From assembly GCF_000202835.1 (NCBI RefSeq), contig NC_015186.1, positions 2,295,001 to 2,359,000 on the forward strand: 64,000 bases of DNA, in the 5' to 3' direction. Below the pieces are notes generated by a model, which worked only from the letters and a program-made list of their open reading frames with translations, did no database searches and was not told the origin of the DNA. Made by a program: the position numbers and the translations under genes. Of this stretch, positions 1 to 8,741 are shown one piece after another; the first letter of the stretch is position 1; every line of letters starts with the position of its first letter. Origin of the DNA: Acidiphilium multivorum AIU301 (GTDB lineage: Bacteria; Pseudomonadota; Alphaproteobacteria; Acetobacterales; Acetobacteraceae).

Positions 1-1492
<1,492 letters not shown>

Positions 1493-1567
1493 TGTTCTCG
1501 ATCCCTTTCATCAGGCGACCCGGCCGGACCATCCCTCGCAAGGCAATGGTCCGACCTTGTCCGCTGG

Positions 1568-1596
1568 ACATGGTTGCTGCATTGATCCTCCTCAAG
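1568..1596 (-). promoter_or_regulatory. Candidate RpoH (sigma-32) promoter of clpB
   Basis: Read on the minus strand: CTTGAG, 17 bases, then CCATGT. This matches the alphaproteobacterial heat-shock pattern (CTTG at -35, CCATnT-like -10). The predicted transcript would start near 1560 and carry a leader in which GGACCAT (1526-1532) pairs with ATGGTCC (1546-1552). The assignment is by motif and by the identity of the downstream gene only. Confidence 0.6.
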
Positions 1597-1609
1597 AGGA
1601 ACCGCCCCC

Positions 1610-2371
1610 ATGACCATGCTCGTCGACTCACTCTTCCGCTATCCGGTCAAGGGCCTGACCGCCGAACCGCTGAAGGCCGCGGACCTCGAAGCCGGACGCG
1701 CCATCGCCTGGGACCGCGCCTTCGCACTCGCGCAGGGGGATTGCGGTTTCGATCCGGCAGCGCCGGCCTGGCGCCCGAAAGCCGAATTCCTCTGCCTCGC
1801 CCGCGATCCGGAAGCCGTTCGCCTCGATTGCCGCTTCGACGACGCCGCAGGCCTGCTGACCCTCATCGCGCCGGACGGCGCGGCGATCGACGCATCGCCC
1901 CTGACCGAGGCCGGACGCAGCCAGCTTGGGACGTTCATCGCCGCCGCCCTGCCGGGCTCGATGCGCGGCACGCCACGATTCCGGCATGTGTCCGGCCATA
2001 GTTTCTCAGACCACCGGAACCAGGTGATCAGCCTGATCGGCCTGGCCAGCCTGCGGGCGCTCGAAGCCGCCGCCGGCGCGCCGCGCCACCCTCTGCGCTT
2101 CCGCGCCAATCTCTATTTCGACGGCGCCGAGCCCTGGGCTGAACTCGGCTGGGTCGGCCGCACACTCGCGATCGGGGACGCGCGGCTGCGGGTTACCGCA
2201 CGGATCGACCGCTGCGCCGCCACGACCGTCAACCCGGAAACCCGGGCGCGCGACGCCAATCCGGTCAAGGACCTGATGACGCATTTCGGTCATGTCGACT
2301 GCGGGATTTATGCCGAGGTCCTCGCCCCAGGGCGGATTGCGCCCGGCGATACGATCATTCTGCTGTCATAA
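1610..2371 (+). CDS. MOSC domain-containing protein
   Basis: Predicted cytoplasmic MOSC protein of 253 residues: an N-terminal MOSC beta-barrel (about 1-100, starting VDSLFRYPVKGL) followed by the MOSC domain. The conserved cysteine thought to hold molybdenum cofactor or sulfur is at about C202 in RIDRCAATTVNPETRARD, and the typical FGHVDCGIYAEVL segment follows. Family members are molybdenum-cofactor sulfurases or oxidoreductases (YcbX/mARC type); the substrate cannot be told here. It starts at ATG 1610 after AAGAGGAACC, divergent from clpB. Molybdopterin genes mobB, moaD and moaE lie 0.6-2.7 kb downstream on the same strand, which fits a cofactor-related role but does not prove it. Confidence 0.85.
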   Translation: MTMLVDSLFRYPVKGLTAEPLKAADLEAGRAIAWDRAFALAQGDCGFDPAAPAWRPKAEFLCLARDPEAVRLDCRFDDAAGLLTLIAPDGAAIDASPLTEAGRSQLGTFIAAALPGSMRGTPRFRHVSGHSFSDHRNQVISLIGLASLRALEAAAGAPRHPLRFRANLYFDGAEPWAELGWVGRTLAIGDARLRVTARIDRCAATTVNPETRARDANPVKDLMTHFGHVDCGIYAEVLAPGRIAPGDTIILLS

Positions 2372-2421
2372 GCCTGTTGCGACGGGTGACGCCGGCGGCA
2401 AAATCGGCTTAACGTCCCCGA

Positions 2422-3006
2422 ATGCTGACCGACTTACCGAATGTGCTGACGCTCTCGCGCATCGCGGCGATCCCGCTGCTGGTCGTGCTGGTCGCGATCG
2501 GCTCCCCGCTCGCCGATCTGCTGGCCGCCCTCCTTTTCGTCATCGCGGGCATCACCGACTGGCTGGACGGCCGCCTCGCCCGCAGCCGCCGCCAGCTATC
2601 CGATCTCGGCCGGATGCTCGATCCGATCGCGGACAAGCTGCTGGTGGGCGCAACACTGATGCTTCTCGTCGGTTTTCATCGCGTGACCGCCTTCGGCATC
2701 TACCCGGCGATCGTGATCATGCTGCGTGAAATCCTGGTGTCGGGCCTGCGTGAATACCTTGCGGGCATCAAGGTCGGCATGCCGGTGACCCGGCTGGCCA
2801 AATGGAAGACGGCCGCGCAGATGGTGGCGCTCGGCATTCTCCTGCTCGGCAATTCCGGCGCCGCGGAACTCGGCATCCCCTGGCTCCCGGCCGGCATCAT
2901 CGGCGGCGCCCTGCTCTGGATCGCCGCCGGCCTCACCCTCATCACCGGCTGGGATTACCTGACCGCGGGGCTGCGTCACGTGACCCAGCCCGGACCGTCA
3001 CCCTGA
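2422..3006 (+). CDS. pgsA: CDP-diacylglycerol--glycerol-3-phosphate 3-phosphatidyltransferase
   Basis: Inner-membrane enzyme making phosphatidylglycerophosphate, the committed step to phosphatidylglycerol and cardiolipin. The 194-residue protein is the usual length and has about five hydrophobic segments. The CDP-alcohol phosphotransferase motif is complete: D46, D49-G50, A53-R54, G63, D67 and D71 (DWLDGRLARS ... DLGRMLDPIADK). The N-terminus LPNVLTLSRI is also diagnostic. The start at ATG 2422 leaves a 50-base gap after the MOSC gene. mobB begins 8 bases after its stop, so the two are probably co-transcribed. pgsA close to moaD/moaE is a frequent alphaproteobacterial arrangement; here mobB and a lipoprotein gene are inserted between them. 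Confidence 0.95.
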   Translation: MLTDLPNVLTLSRIAAIPLLVVLVAIGSPLADLLAALLFVIAGITDWLDGRLARSRRQLSDLGRMLDPIADKLLVGATLMLLVGFHRVTAFGIYPAIVIMLREILVSGLREYLAGIKVGMPVTRLAKWKTAAQMVALGILLLGNSGAAELGIPWLPAGIIGGALLWIAAGLTLITGWDYLTAGLRHVTQPGPSP

Positions 3007-3013
3007 CCCGAAG

Positions 3014-3553
3014 ATGACGAAATCATCAGCGACACTCACGGCGCACGGCGCGCCGGTCATCGCCCTCATCGGCTGGTCGGGAAGCGGCAAGACAACCCTG
3101 CTCACCGCCCTTCTGCCCCTGCTCGGCGGCGCCGGGCTGCGGGTCTCGACCCTGAAGCACGCCCACCACAAGGTCGACCCCGACCAGCCGGGCAAGGACA
3201 GTTTCCGTCATCGCGAAGCCGGAGCACACGAAACGATGCTCGCCACCGCCGAACGCTTCGTGCTGTTTCACGATCACGGCGCCGCCGCCGAACCGGATCT
3301 TCCTGCCCTGCTCGCCCGCATGGCACCGGCCGATCTCTATCTCGCGGAAGGCTTCAAGGCGGCCGCGGTCGAAAAGATCGAAGTGCATCGGCCCGAACTC
3401 GGCAAGGCGCCGCTTTGGCCGGAGCAGGACGATGTCATCGCCGTCGCCTGCGATGTCCCGCTCCCCGGGTGCGACCGACCTGTTCTCCCCCTCGGCGATC
3501 CGCCAGCCGTCGCGCGGTTCCTCCTCCGCCGATGCGGCCGCCTGATCGCTTGA
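3014..3553 (+). CDS. mobB: Molybdopterin-guanine dinucleotide biosynthesis adaptor protein MobB
   Basis: P-loop GTP-binding protein that assists MobA in forming the guanine dinucleotide form of molybdenum cofactor. At 179 residues it is the normal length. Walker A is GWSGSGKTT (residues 20-28). The MobB signatures LKHAHHKVDPDQPGKDSFRH and the later LAEGFK segment are present. Start ATG 3014 lies 8 bases after pgsA. No mobA is visible in the window. Together with moaD and moaE downstream it makes a small molybdenum-cofactor group. Confidence 0.93.
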   Translation: MTKSSATLTAHGAPVIALIGWSGSGKTTLLTALLPLLGGAGLRVSTLKHAHHKVDPDQPGKDSFRHREAGAHETMLATAERFVLFHDHGAAAEPDLPALLARMAPADLYLAEGFKAAAVEKIEVHRPELGKAPLWPEQDDVIAVACDVPLPGCDRPVLPLGDPPAVARFLLRRCGRLIA

Positions 3554-3606
3554 GGTAGACCGGCAAACCGGCGCATAACGAATTCGAACAATTTCGAGGA
3601 AGAAAG

Positions 3607-4377
3607 ATGCGGCAATTTGCCAGATCCGCCCCATCCCGCCCGGCCGTACTGCCTTCGCCCTGGCCCCGCCGTGCCGTGGCCGCACTTCTTCCCGGCAGTC
3701 TTGTGCTGCTGCTTTCCGGCTGCGCGGGCGTGGGCAACTATTTTAACAGCACCCTCAACCCACTTGGGGATCCGAATGCGCCCGCGGGTGACGCCATCAA
3801 CATGCAGCGCGCCCGCGGCAACGAGGTCGCGGTACAGCCGCTGCGTCCCCAGCCAGGCGATGTCTGGCCGGGCAAGCTCGCTCCGGTGCCAACACTCGGT
3901 GAAATCCAGAAACACATGAACGTGCCCCTCGGGCAGGCTTATCAGAACCTCTACAGCGCCCCCGCCGGCAGTTCCCCGGCGCCGTCCTATTCGGTTCCGC
4001 CCGGCGCAAAGGTCCGCCGTCTGCCGCCCGACCGCGCGGAAGGCGCGGAGGCAACGTTCTCCCGCCCCGCCGGCGCGGCCATGCACTCATCCACGCCGCC
4101 CGGCAGCGCACAGGCGCCTGTGCCGCGCGCCCCGGCAATACCGACAGCGCCGGCAAGGCCCGCCAAGCCGATTACCTCCGGAGATTCGCTGCCTGTGGGC
4201 CAGACGGTGATGGGACCGCACGGCCCGCTCGGCATCGTGACGTCTCCCAGCAACGGCCGTTACCAGACGATCGCCCCGATCGGCGGCCGGGGGGGCGGCA
4301 TCCTGATTCCCAACGGGAACGGCACCGCGACGCTGATCCAGTCGAATGGCCAGGTGGTAACGGTCCCGACCCGATGA
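3607..4377 (+). CDS. Predicted lipoprotein, Pro/Gly/Ala-rich, function unknown
   Basis: I do not recognise this family. The 256-residue protein begins with arginine- and proline-rich sequence, then a hydrophobic stretch and a lipobox LLLSGCAG, putting the acylated cysteine near C39, so it is predicted to be anchored in a membrane facing the periplasm. The middle is low-complexity Pro/Ala/Ser, which suggests an extended linker. The last 60 residues are more ordered (VMGPHGPLGIVTSPSNGRYQ ... VVTVPTR), with Gly/Asn turns suggesting a small beta domain. The start ATG 3607 follows GAGGAAGAAAG, a good ribosome site. It separates mobB from moaD, so it may share their transcript without sharing their function. 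Confidence 0.7.
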   Translation: MRQFARSAPSRPAVLPSPWPRRAVAALLPGSLVLLLSGCAGVGNYFNSTLNPLGDPNAPAGDAINMQRARGNEVAVQPLRPQPGDVWPGKLAPVPTLGEIQKHMNVPLGQAYQNLYSAPAGSSPAPSYSVPPGAKVRRLPPDRAEGAEATFSRPAGAAMHSSTPPGSAQAPVPRAPAIPTAPARPAKPITSGDSLPVGQTVMGPHGPLGIVTSPSNGRYQTIAPIGGRGGGILIPNGNGTATLIQSNGQVVTVPTR

Positions 4378-4408
4378 CTCAACGCCTCTGTGGTCCCATA
4401 TCCTTATA

Positions 4409-4660
4409 ATGAAGATCCTCTATTTCGCCTGGTTGCGCGAACGTATCGGCCTCTCCGAGGAAGACGTCGATATTCCGCCCGAAGTGACGACAATCAGTGC
4501 CCTGACCGATTTCCTGTCGGCGCGCAGCCCTGCCCATACCCGTGCGTTCGCAGACCGCCGCGCGATCAAGACCGCCCTCGATCAGCGCTTCGTTCCGCCC
4601 GACACATTGCTGGAAGGTGCCCGAGAGATCGCCTTCTTTCCGCCTTTCACCGGTGGATGA
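4409..4660 (+). CDS. moaD: Molybdopterin synthase sulfur carrier subunit MoaD
   Basis: Small ubiquitin-fold protein (83 residues) carrying the thiocarboxylate sulfur used to convert precursor Z to molybdopterin. It begins MKILYFAWLRERIG, has the beta-grasp pattern, and ends in the required Gly-Gly (PPFTGG at the C-terminus), which is activated by MoeB/ThiF-type enzymes. Its TGA stop overlaps the moaE start (ATGA at 4657-4660), indicating translational coupling of the two subunits. Length is typical of the family. Confidence 0.95.
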   Translation: MKILYFAWLRERIGLSEEDVDIPPEVTTISALTDFLSARSPAHTRAFADRRAIKTALDQRFVPPDTLLEGAREIAFFPPFTGG

Positions 4661-5115
4661 CGGACCGGAGCATGCCTCGCATCGTCGTCACGACTGAGGA
4701 CATCGACGTCGGCGCCGAACTCGCCGCGCTTGAAGCGGGGGCCGGCGCGGTTGCGAGTTTCGTCGGCGTCGTCCGAGGCGAGGCCGACGGCCGCCGGCTG
4801 ACCTCCCTGATTCTCGAGCATTACCCGGCAATGACCGAGGCGTCACTGGCCGAGATTGCCAAGACGGCCGCGAACCGCTGGCAGCTCACCGGTTGCACGA
4901 TCATCCACCGGGTCGGCGAACTGACACCCGGCGACCGTATCGTTCTTGCCGCCGCCGCCAGCGCCCATCGGGCTGACGCCCTCGCGGCAACCGCCTTCCT
5001 GATCGACTGGCTGAAGACCGACGCGCCGTTCTGGAAGCGCGAGAACTTTGCCGATGGAGCATCGCACTGGGTTTCGGCACGCGACGAGGATCAGGAAGCG
5101 CGCAACCGCTGGTAG
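4657..5115 (+). CDS. moaE: Molybdopterin synthase catalytic subunit MoaE
   Basis: Catalytic subunit that pairs with MoaD. The 152-residue frame starts at ATG 4657, overlapping moaD by four bases; an internal ATG at 4672 (MPRIVV) is the alternative. Family features visible: GAVASFVGVVRG, LILEHYPAMTEASL, IIHRVGELTPGDRIVLAAAASAHR, and the catalytic lysine region FWKREN. The open frame extends upstream to 4390, but that extension overlaps moaD in another frame and has no family similarity, so I reject it. Confidence 0.95.
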   Translation: MTDRSMPRIVVTTEDIDVGAELAALEAGAGAVASFVGVVRGEADGRRLTSLILEHYPAMTEASLAEIAKTAANRWQLTGCTIIHRVGELTPGDRIVLAAAASAHRADALAATAFLIDWLKTDAPFWKRENFADGASHWVSARDEDQEARNRW

Positions 5116-5399
5116 TCCGGCGCACGCCAATCCATTGCCTCGATTTAATCTTCAATACCCTCCCACGCGCTCGAACCTCGCTGCTCCCCCTGCCGAACAC
5201 CCCGGCCATCCGCGGATAAAGGCGGGGTTTTCACCGCATTTGTGCGCCCTGGTGCCGGAAAAGTTTCCAAAAACTCAATTTCAATCCCATTTTTCGTAAT
5301 CGAAATTATTATTCAATCGATTATCATCTCCTTAAAATTATTTTATTGACGCCCTCCCCTTCCGGTTGTATTGAATTTTTCAGTTAACTGGGGGTTGTA
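5116..5399 (+). promoter_or_regulatory. AT-rich intergenic region with promoter for the CtrA-like regulator
   Basis: This 284-base gap holds no gene I can support. Its second half (about 5260-5399) is strikingly AT-rich against the surroundings. A sigma-70-like promoter fits: TTGACG at 5346-5351, a 17-base spacer and TATTGA at 5369-5374. Just upstream, TTAA at 5332-5335, seven bases, then TTAT at 5343-5346 is one mismatch from the CtrA box (TTAA-N7-TTAA), and a further TTAAC lies near 5384. Self-regulation by the downstream protein is therefore possible but inferred. Confidence 0.5.
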
Positions 5400-6152
5400 A
5401 TGAAACTTCTCATTTTTGGAAACCCGCTCGATAATCGAGATGTTCTGACTACATTCTTTAAGTCCAAGCTCGTCGTTGTAGACGAAACGACGGATATTGA
5501 AGAAGCGCTCGATCTGACGCGATTTTATGAATACGACGCGGTCGTTCTGCGTGTAACGGATACCCGCCCGGCGGAGATCGAACTCATCCGCAGGTTGCGC
5601 CTCGCTGGACTGCGCTGCCCGATCATGGCCGTCGCGCATTTGCTGAGCGAAGCAACGCGCCTGCGCATTCTCGAGGCAGGTGTTGACGATCTGATCGTAA
5701 GCGCAATCTCACACGAGGAAATTTTCCTCAGGGTGCAGAATCAGGTTCGTCGCAGCCGCGGCTTCCAGAGTTCGTCGCTGGCTGTCGGCAATGTTGAAAT
5801 CAACATGAACGCGAAGAAAATTTTCGTATCTCAAACCGAGATCGGATTAACAAAAAAAGAATATCAGATCGTGGAGATCCTTGCCCTAAGGAAAGGATGC
5901 GTTCTGAGCAAGGAAGCGATCCTTGATCATCTCTATGGAGGGCTCGACGAGCCCAACCCAAAAATCATCGACGTGTTCATCTGCAAAATCCGCAAGAAAC
6001 TGCTGGCCGCCGGGGCCGACGACCTGATCCAGACGAACTGGGGCCGGGGCTACATGATTGTCGACCGTCGAGAGTCCGAACTCCGTCCGACCAGAACTGC
6101 CCCCGCACAAAACATCATGCCGGCGCCTCGCGAGCGAAGCGCCGCCGGATGA
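5400..6152 (+). CDS. CtrA-like response regulator with a degenerate, probably non-phosphorylatable receiver
   Basis: OmpR/CtrA-type two-domain regulator of 250 residues. The C-terminal winged helix is very close to the CtrA cell-cycle regulator pattern (LTKKEYQIVEILALRKG, LDHLYGGLDEP, KIIDVFICKIRKKL, WGRGYMI). The N-terminal receiver keeps the fold-like pattern but not the chemistry. At the usual phosphoacceptor position there is R51 (AVVLRVTD); the acidic pair near residues 7-9 reads Gly-Asn-Pro; the conserved Lys-Pro is replaced by Ser-Ala (LIVSAIS). ChvI in this same window keeps all of these. It is therefore likely a phosphorylation-independent DNA-binding regulator. It is less GC-rich than its neighbours. 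The last 25 residues are an Arg/Pro/Ala tail. No partner kinase is adjacent. Confidence 0.88.
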   Translation: MKLLIFGNPLDNRDVLTTFFKSKLVVVDETTDIEEALDLTRFYEYDAVVLRVTDTRPAEIELIRRLRLAGLRCPIMAVAHLLSEATRLRILEAGVDDLIVSAISHEEIFLRVQNQVRRSRGFQSSSLAVGNVEINMNAKKIFVSQTEIGLTKKEYQIVEILALRKGCVLSKEAILDHLYGGLDEPNPKIIDVFICKIRKKLLAAGADDLIQTNWGRGYMIVDRRESELRPTRTAPAQNIMPAPRERSAAG

Positions 6153-6185
6153 CCGCAACAGGGGCGGGATACGGCCGTTCCCCGG

Positions 6186-7337
6186 TTACTCCGCGGGTTC
6201 GGCCGGTTCCTGGGTTCCCTGGATCTCCGCCATCTTGTGTTCGACGTGCCGTGAGAACACAAACTCCGCCGGCCGCTGATGATCAAGCGGGATATCTGCC
6301 GCCATGGCGCCTTCGGTACGGATCCCCGTCACCGCAAGCTTGGCCAATTTCCAGGGGCGCTTGACCGAGTCAACCACCGCAGTCGCCTCGAAGCCCGAGT
6401 GGACCATGCAGTCGGCGCATTTTTCATAATTGCCGACACCATATTTGTCCCAATCGGTTGTCTCCATCAGCTCCTTGTACGTCTTTGCGTAGCCTTCCCC
6501 GATCAGGTAGCAAGGCCGCTGCCAACCAAACACGTTGCGCGTCGGGTTGCCCCAGGGCGTGCACTTGTAGGTCTGATTGCCGGCCAGAAAGTCGAGAAAG
6601 AGGGGAGACTGATTGAATTTCCAGCGAATTCCGCGCGCCTTCCGCTCCTTTCCATGGCGGAAGATCGCCCGGAAAAGTTCTTTCGTCCGCTGACGGTTAA
6701 GGAAATGTTCCTGATCCGGGGCACGCTCATAGGCATAACCCGGGGACGTCATGACCCCATCGACGCCGATTTCGTTCACGGTATCGAGGAACGCGGCGAC
6801 CCGCTCGGGATTGGCTCCGTCGAACAATGTGCAGTTGATCGAAACACGGAATCCCTTTGCCTTGGCCAGCTTGATCGCGGCAACGGCACGTTCGTAGACG
6901 CCTTCCTGACTGACCGCCTGGTCATGCATCTCGCGATCGCCGTCGAGATGAATGTCCCAGCAGAAATTCGGGTGCGGCTTGTACTGGTCGATCTTCTTCT
7001 CGAGCAGCAGCGCATTCGTGCAGAGATAGATGAACTTGTCCCGCGCCAGGATCTTCTCGACGATCTCGGGCATTTCCCGGTGCAGCAGCGGCTCGCCGCC
7101 AGCAATCGCCACAACCGGAGCGCCACACTCATCCACGGCTTCCAGCGCGTCGGCAACCGACAGGCGCTGATTCAGAATCGGTGCGGGATAATCGATCTTG
7201 CCGCAACCGGCGCAAGCCAGGTTACAGCGGAACAGCGGCTCCAGCATCAGCACCAGCGGATACCGCCGATTGCCGGTCAAATGCTGTTTCAGCACGTAGG
7301 CTCCAACCTTGATCGCCTGCTTCAGCGGCACGCCCAT
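6186..7337 (-). CDS. hpnH: Adenosyl-hopene transferase HpnH (radical SAM)
   Basis: Radical SAM enzyme that joins the adenosyl group to diploptene, the first step in making extended C35 hopanoids. The 383-residue protein carries the cluster motif CNLACAGC (C38, C42, C45) preceded by MLEPLFR. Further family segments are GGEPLLHREMPEI, FCWDIHLDGDREMHD and the C-terminal SPASM-like cysteine region CADCMVHSGFEATAVVDS. It starts at ATG 7337 (MGVPLKQAIKVGAYVLKQH), the usual HpnH N-terminus. It lies 39 bases downstream of ispH on the same strand, so the two are probably one transcript, divergent from dxs and the other hpn genes. Confidence 0.97.
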   Translation of the reverse strand: MGVPLKQAIKVGAYVLKQHLTGNRRYPLVLMLEPLFRCNLACAGCGKIDYPAPILNQRLSVADALEAVDECGAPVVAIAGGEPLLHREMPEIVEKILARDKFIYLCTNALLLEKKIDQYKPHPNFCWDIHLDGDREMHDQAVSQEGVYERAVAAIKLAKAKGFRVSINCTLFDGANPERVAAFLDTVNEIGVDGVMTSPGYAYERAPDQEHFLNRQRTKELFRAIFRHGKERKARGIRWKFNQSPLFLDFLAGNQTYKCTPWGNPTRNVFGWQRPCYLIGEGYAKTYKELMETTDWDKYGVGNYEKCADCMVHSGFEATAVVDSVKRPWKLAKLAVTGIRTEGAMAADIPLDHQRPAEFVFSRHVEHKMAEIQGTQEPAEPAE

Positions 7338-7376
7338 TGGTAACTCCTGATATTTCCCAACCTGCCGATGCGCCGT

Positions 7377-8360
7377 TCAGGCATCGCTCACTTCGGTGGG
7401 CAGTTTGAACCTGACATCTTCCGGCGTGCCGGCAAGGGTATCGATTTCGATGGCGCCGAACTTCCGCAGGCCGTCGATCACCCCTTTGACCAGCACTTCC
7501 GGCGCCGACGCGCCCGCCGTAACCCCGACGGCGCGGATGCCCTTGAACCAGGACGGATCGAGATGGCTGGCATCGTCGATCAGATAGGACGGACGCCCCA
7601 ATTCGGCGCCGATCTCGCACAAACGATTGGAATTCGATGAATTTCGGCTGCCGACGACCAGGATAACGTCGACCTGTTCGGCCAGATGCCGCACGGCTTC
7701 CTGCCGGTTTTGGGTCGCATAGCAGATATCGCGCACGTCGGGACCGACGATCCCGGGAAAGCGCTCGACCAGCGCCGCAATGATTCCGCGCGTGTCGTCA
7801 ACCGAAAGCGTCGTCTGTGTGATATAGGCAAGCTTGTCCGGGTCGCTCACCTGCAGTGACGCCACATCCTCGACGGTCTGCACAAGATAGACCCGACCGT
7901 CGATCTGGCCGATCGTCCCCTCGACTTCCGCGTGCCCGGCATGGCCGATCAGCACGATCTCCCGCCCCTGACCAGCGTAGCGCCGCCCTTCGGAATGGAC
8001 CTTGGCAACCAGCGGGCAGGTGGCATCGGTCACCGGCAGGGCGCGGTTCGCGGCGCTCTGCTGCACTTTCCGCGCGACGCCATGCGCAGAAAACACCGTA
8101 ATCGCCCCATCCGGCACTTCCGAAATCTCGTCGACGAACACCGCGCCGCGGGATCTCAAATCCTCCACCACATGGCGGTTATGCACGATTTCATGGCGCA
8201 CATAGATCGGCGGACCGAATTTCGCCAATGCCCGTTCAACGATCTCGATCGCCCGCTCGACGCCGGCGCAGAACCCGCGCGGCTGCGCCAGCACGACTTT
8301 CATGACCGTCTGGTCCACGGCCGGATCTGCGCATTCGGTCATGGTATGAGGCAGATCCAT
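7377..8360 (-). CDS. ispH: 4-hydroxy-3-methylbut-2-enyl diphosphate reductase
   Basis: Last enzyme of the MEP pathway, an iron-sulfur protein producing IPP and DMAPP. The three cluster cysteines are present in [26 protein letters not shown] and [12 protein letters not shown], and the substrate-binding [20 protein letters not shown] and TQTTLSVDD segments are intact. I place the start at ATG 8360 ([10 protein letters not shown]), behind GAAAGGCGAC; ATG 8342 and ATG 8303 ([11 protein letters not shown]) are alternatives, while the frame upstream of 8360 looks non-coding. Length from 8360 is 327 residues, normal for the family. Its pairing with hpnH and divergence from dxs link C5 precursor supply to hopanoid production. 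Confidence 0.96.
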   Translation of the reverse strand: MDLPHTMTECADPAVDQTVMKVVLAQPRGFCAGVERAIEIVERALAKFGPPIYVRHEIVHNRHVVEDLRSRGAVFVDEISEVPDGAITVFSAHGVARKVQQSAANRALPVTDATCPLVAKVHSEGRRYAGQGREIVLIGHAGHAEVEGTIGQIDGRVYLVQTVEDVASLQVSDPDKLAYITQTTLSVDDTRGIIAALVERFPGIVGPDVRDICYATQNRQEAVRHLAEQVDVILVVGSRNSSNSNRLCEIGAELGRPSYLIDDASHLDPSWFKGIRAVGVTAGASAPEVLVKGVIDGLRKFGAIEIDTLAGTPEDVRFKLPTEVSDA

Positions 8361-8684
8361 GGTCTGTCGCCTTTCGAATCGGGAATTCGCGATTGTGGGA
8401 AATCCACTCCGGCAGTACGCCGTTTCTCTGAAATAAGTCATCCCAAGGCGGCTTCGCAAGGGCGCCTGTTCCGAGCCCCCTCTTGGAGACCGCCTGTGTT
8501 GCAGTTATGCATCGTGCGAGATCAAACAGCCACCCCATCCCCGCACCCGTTTCATTCCAGACCGGTTGATCTTATCTCTTCAACCATGCCCTATCGCTCC
8601 CCACGATGAATGTATAAATCCTCCGGGTACCGGCACGGCCCGGAGTGCCGCAGGGTCGCAATGACGGAGATTGAAGGAATCAGC

Positions 8685-8741
8685 ATGATGGCTTACCGCG
8701 CCAGCGAAAGACCGGTTACCTGCGCACGGGGTGTCGTCTGA
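8685..8741 (+). CDS. Possible 18-residue upstream ORF coupled to dxs
   Basis: A short frame, ATG at 8685 to TGA at 8739-8741, begins after GAAGGAATCAGC and encodes [18 protein letters not shown]. Its stop overlaps the dxs start (TGATG at 8739-8743), the arrangement used for translational coupling. It has no recognisable similarity and could be chance, since it is short. If real it could set the translation level of dxs. Confidence 0.3.
   Translation: MMAYRASERPVTCARGVV

Noticed and set aside
8461-8684. tRNA or small RNA gene between ispH and dxs
   Set aside because: No cloverleaf or T-loop consensus seen; only the short upstream ORF could be suggested.
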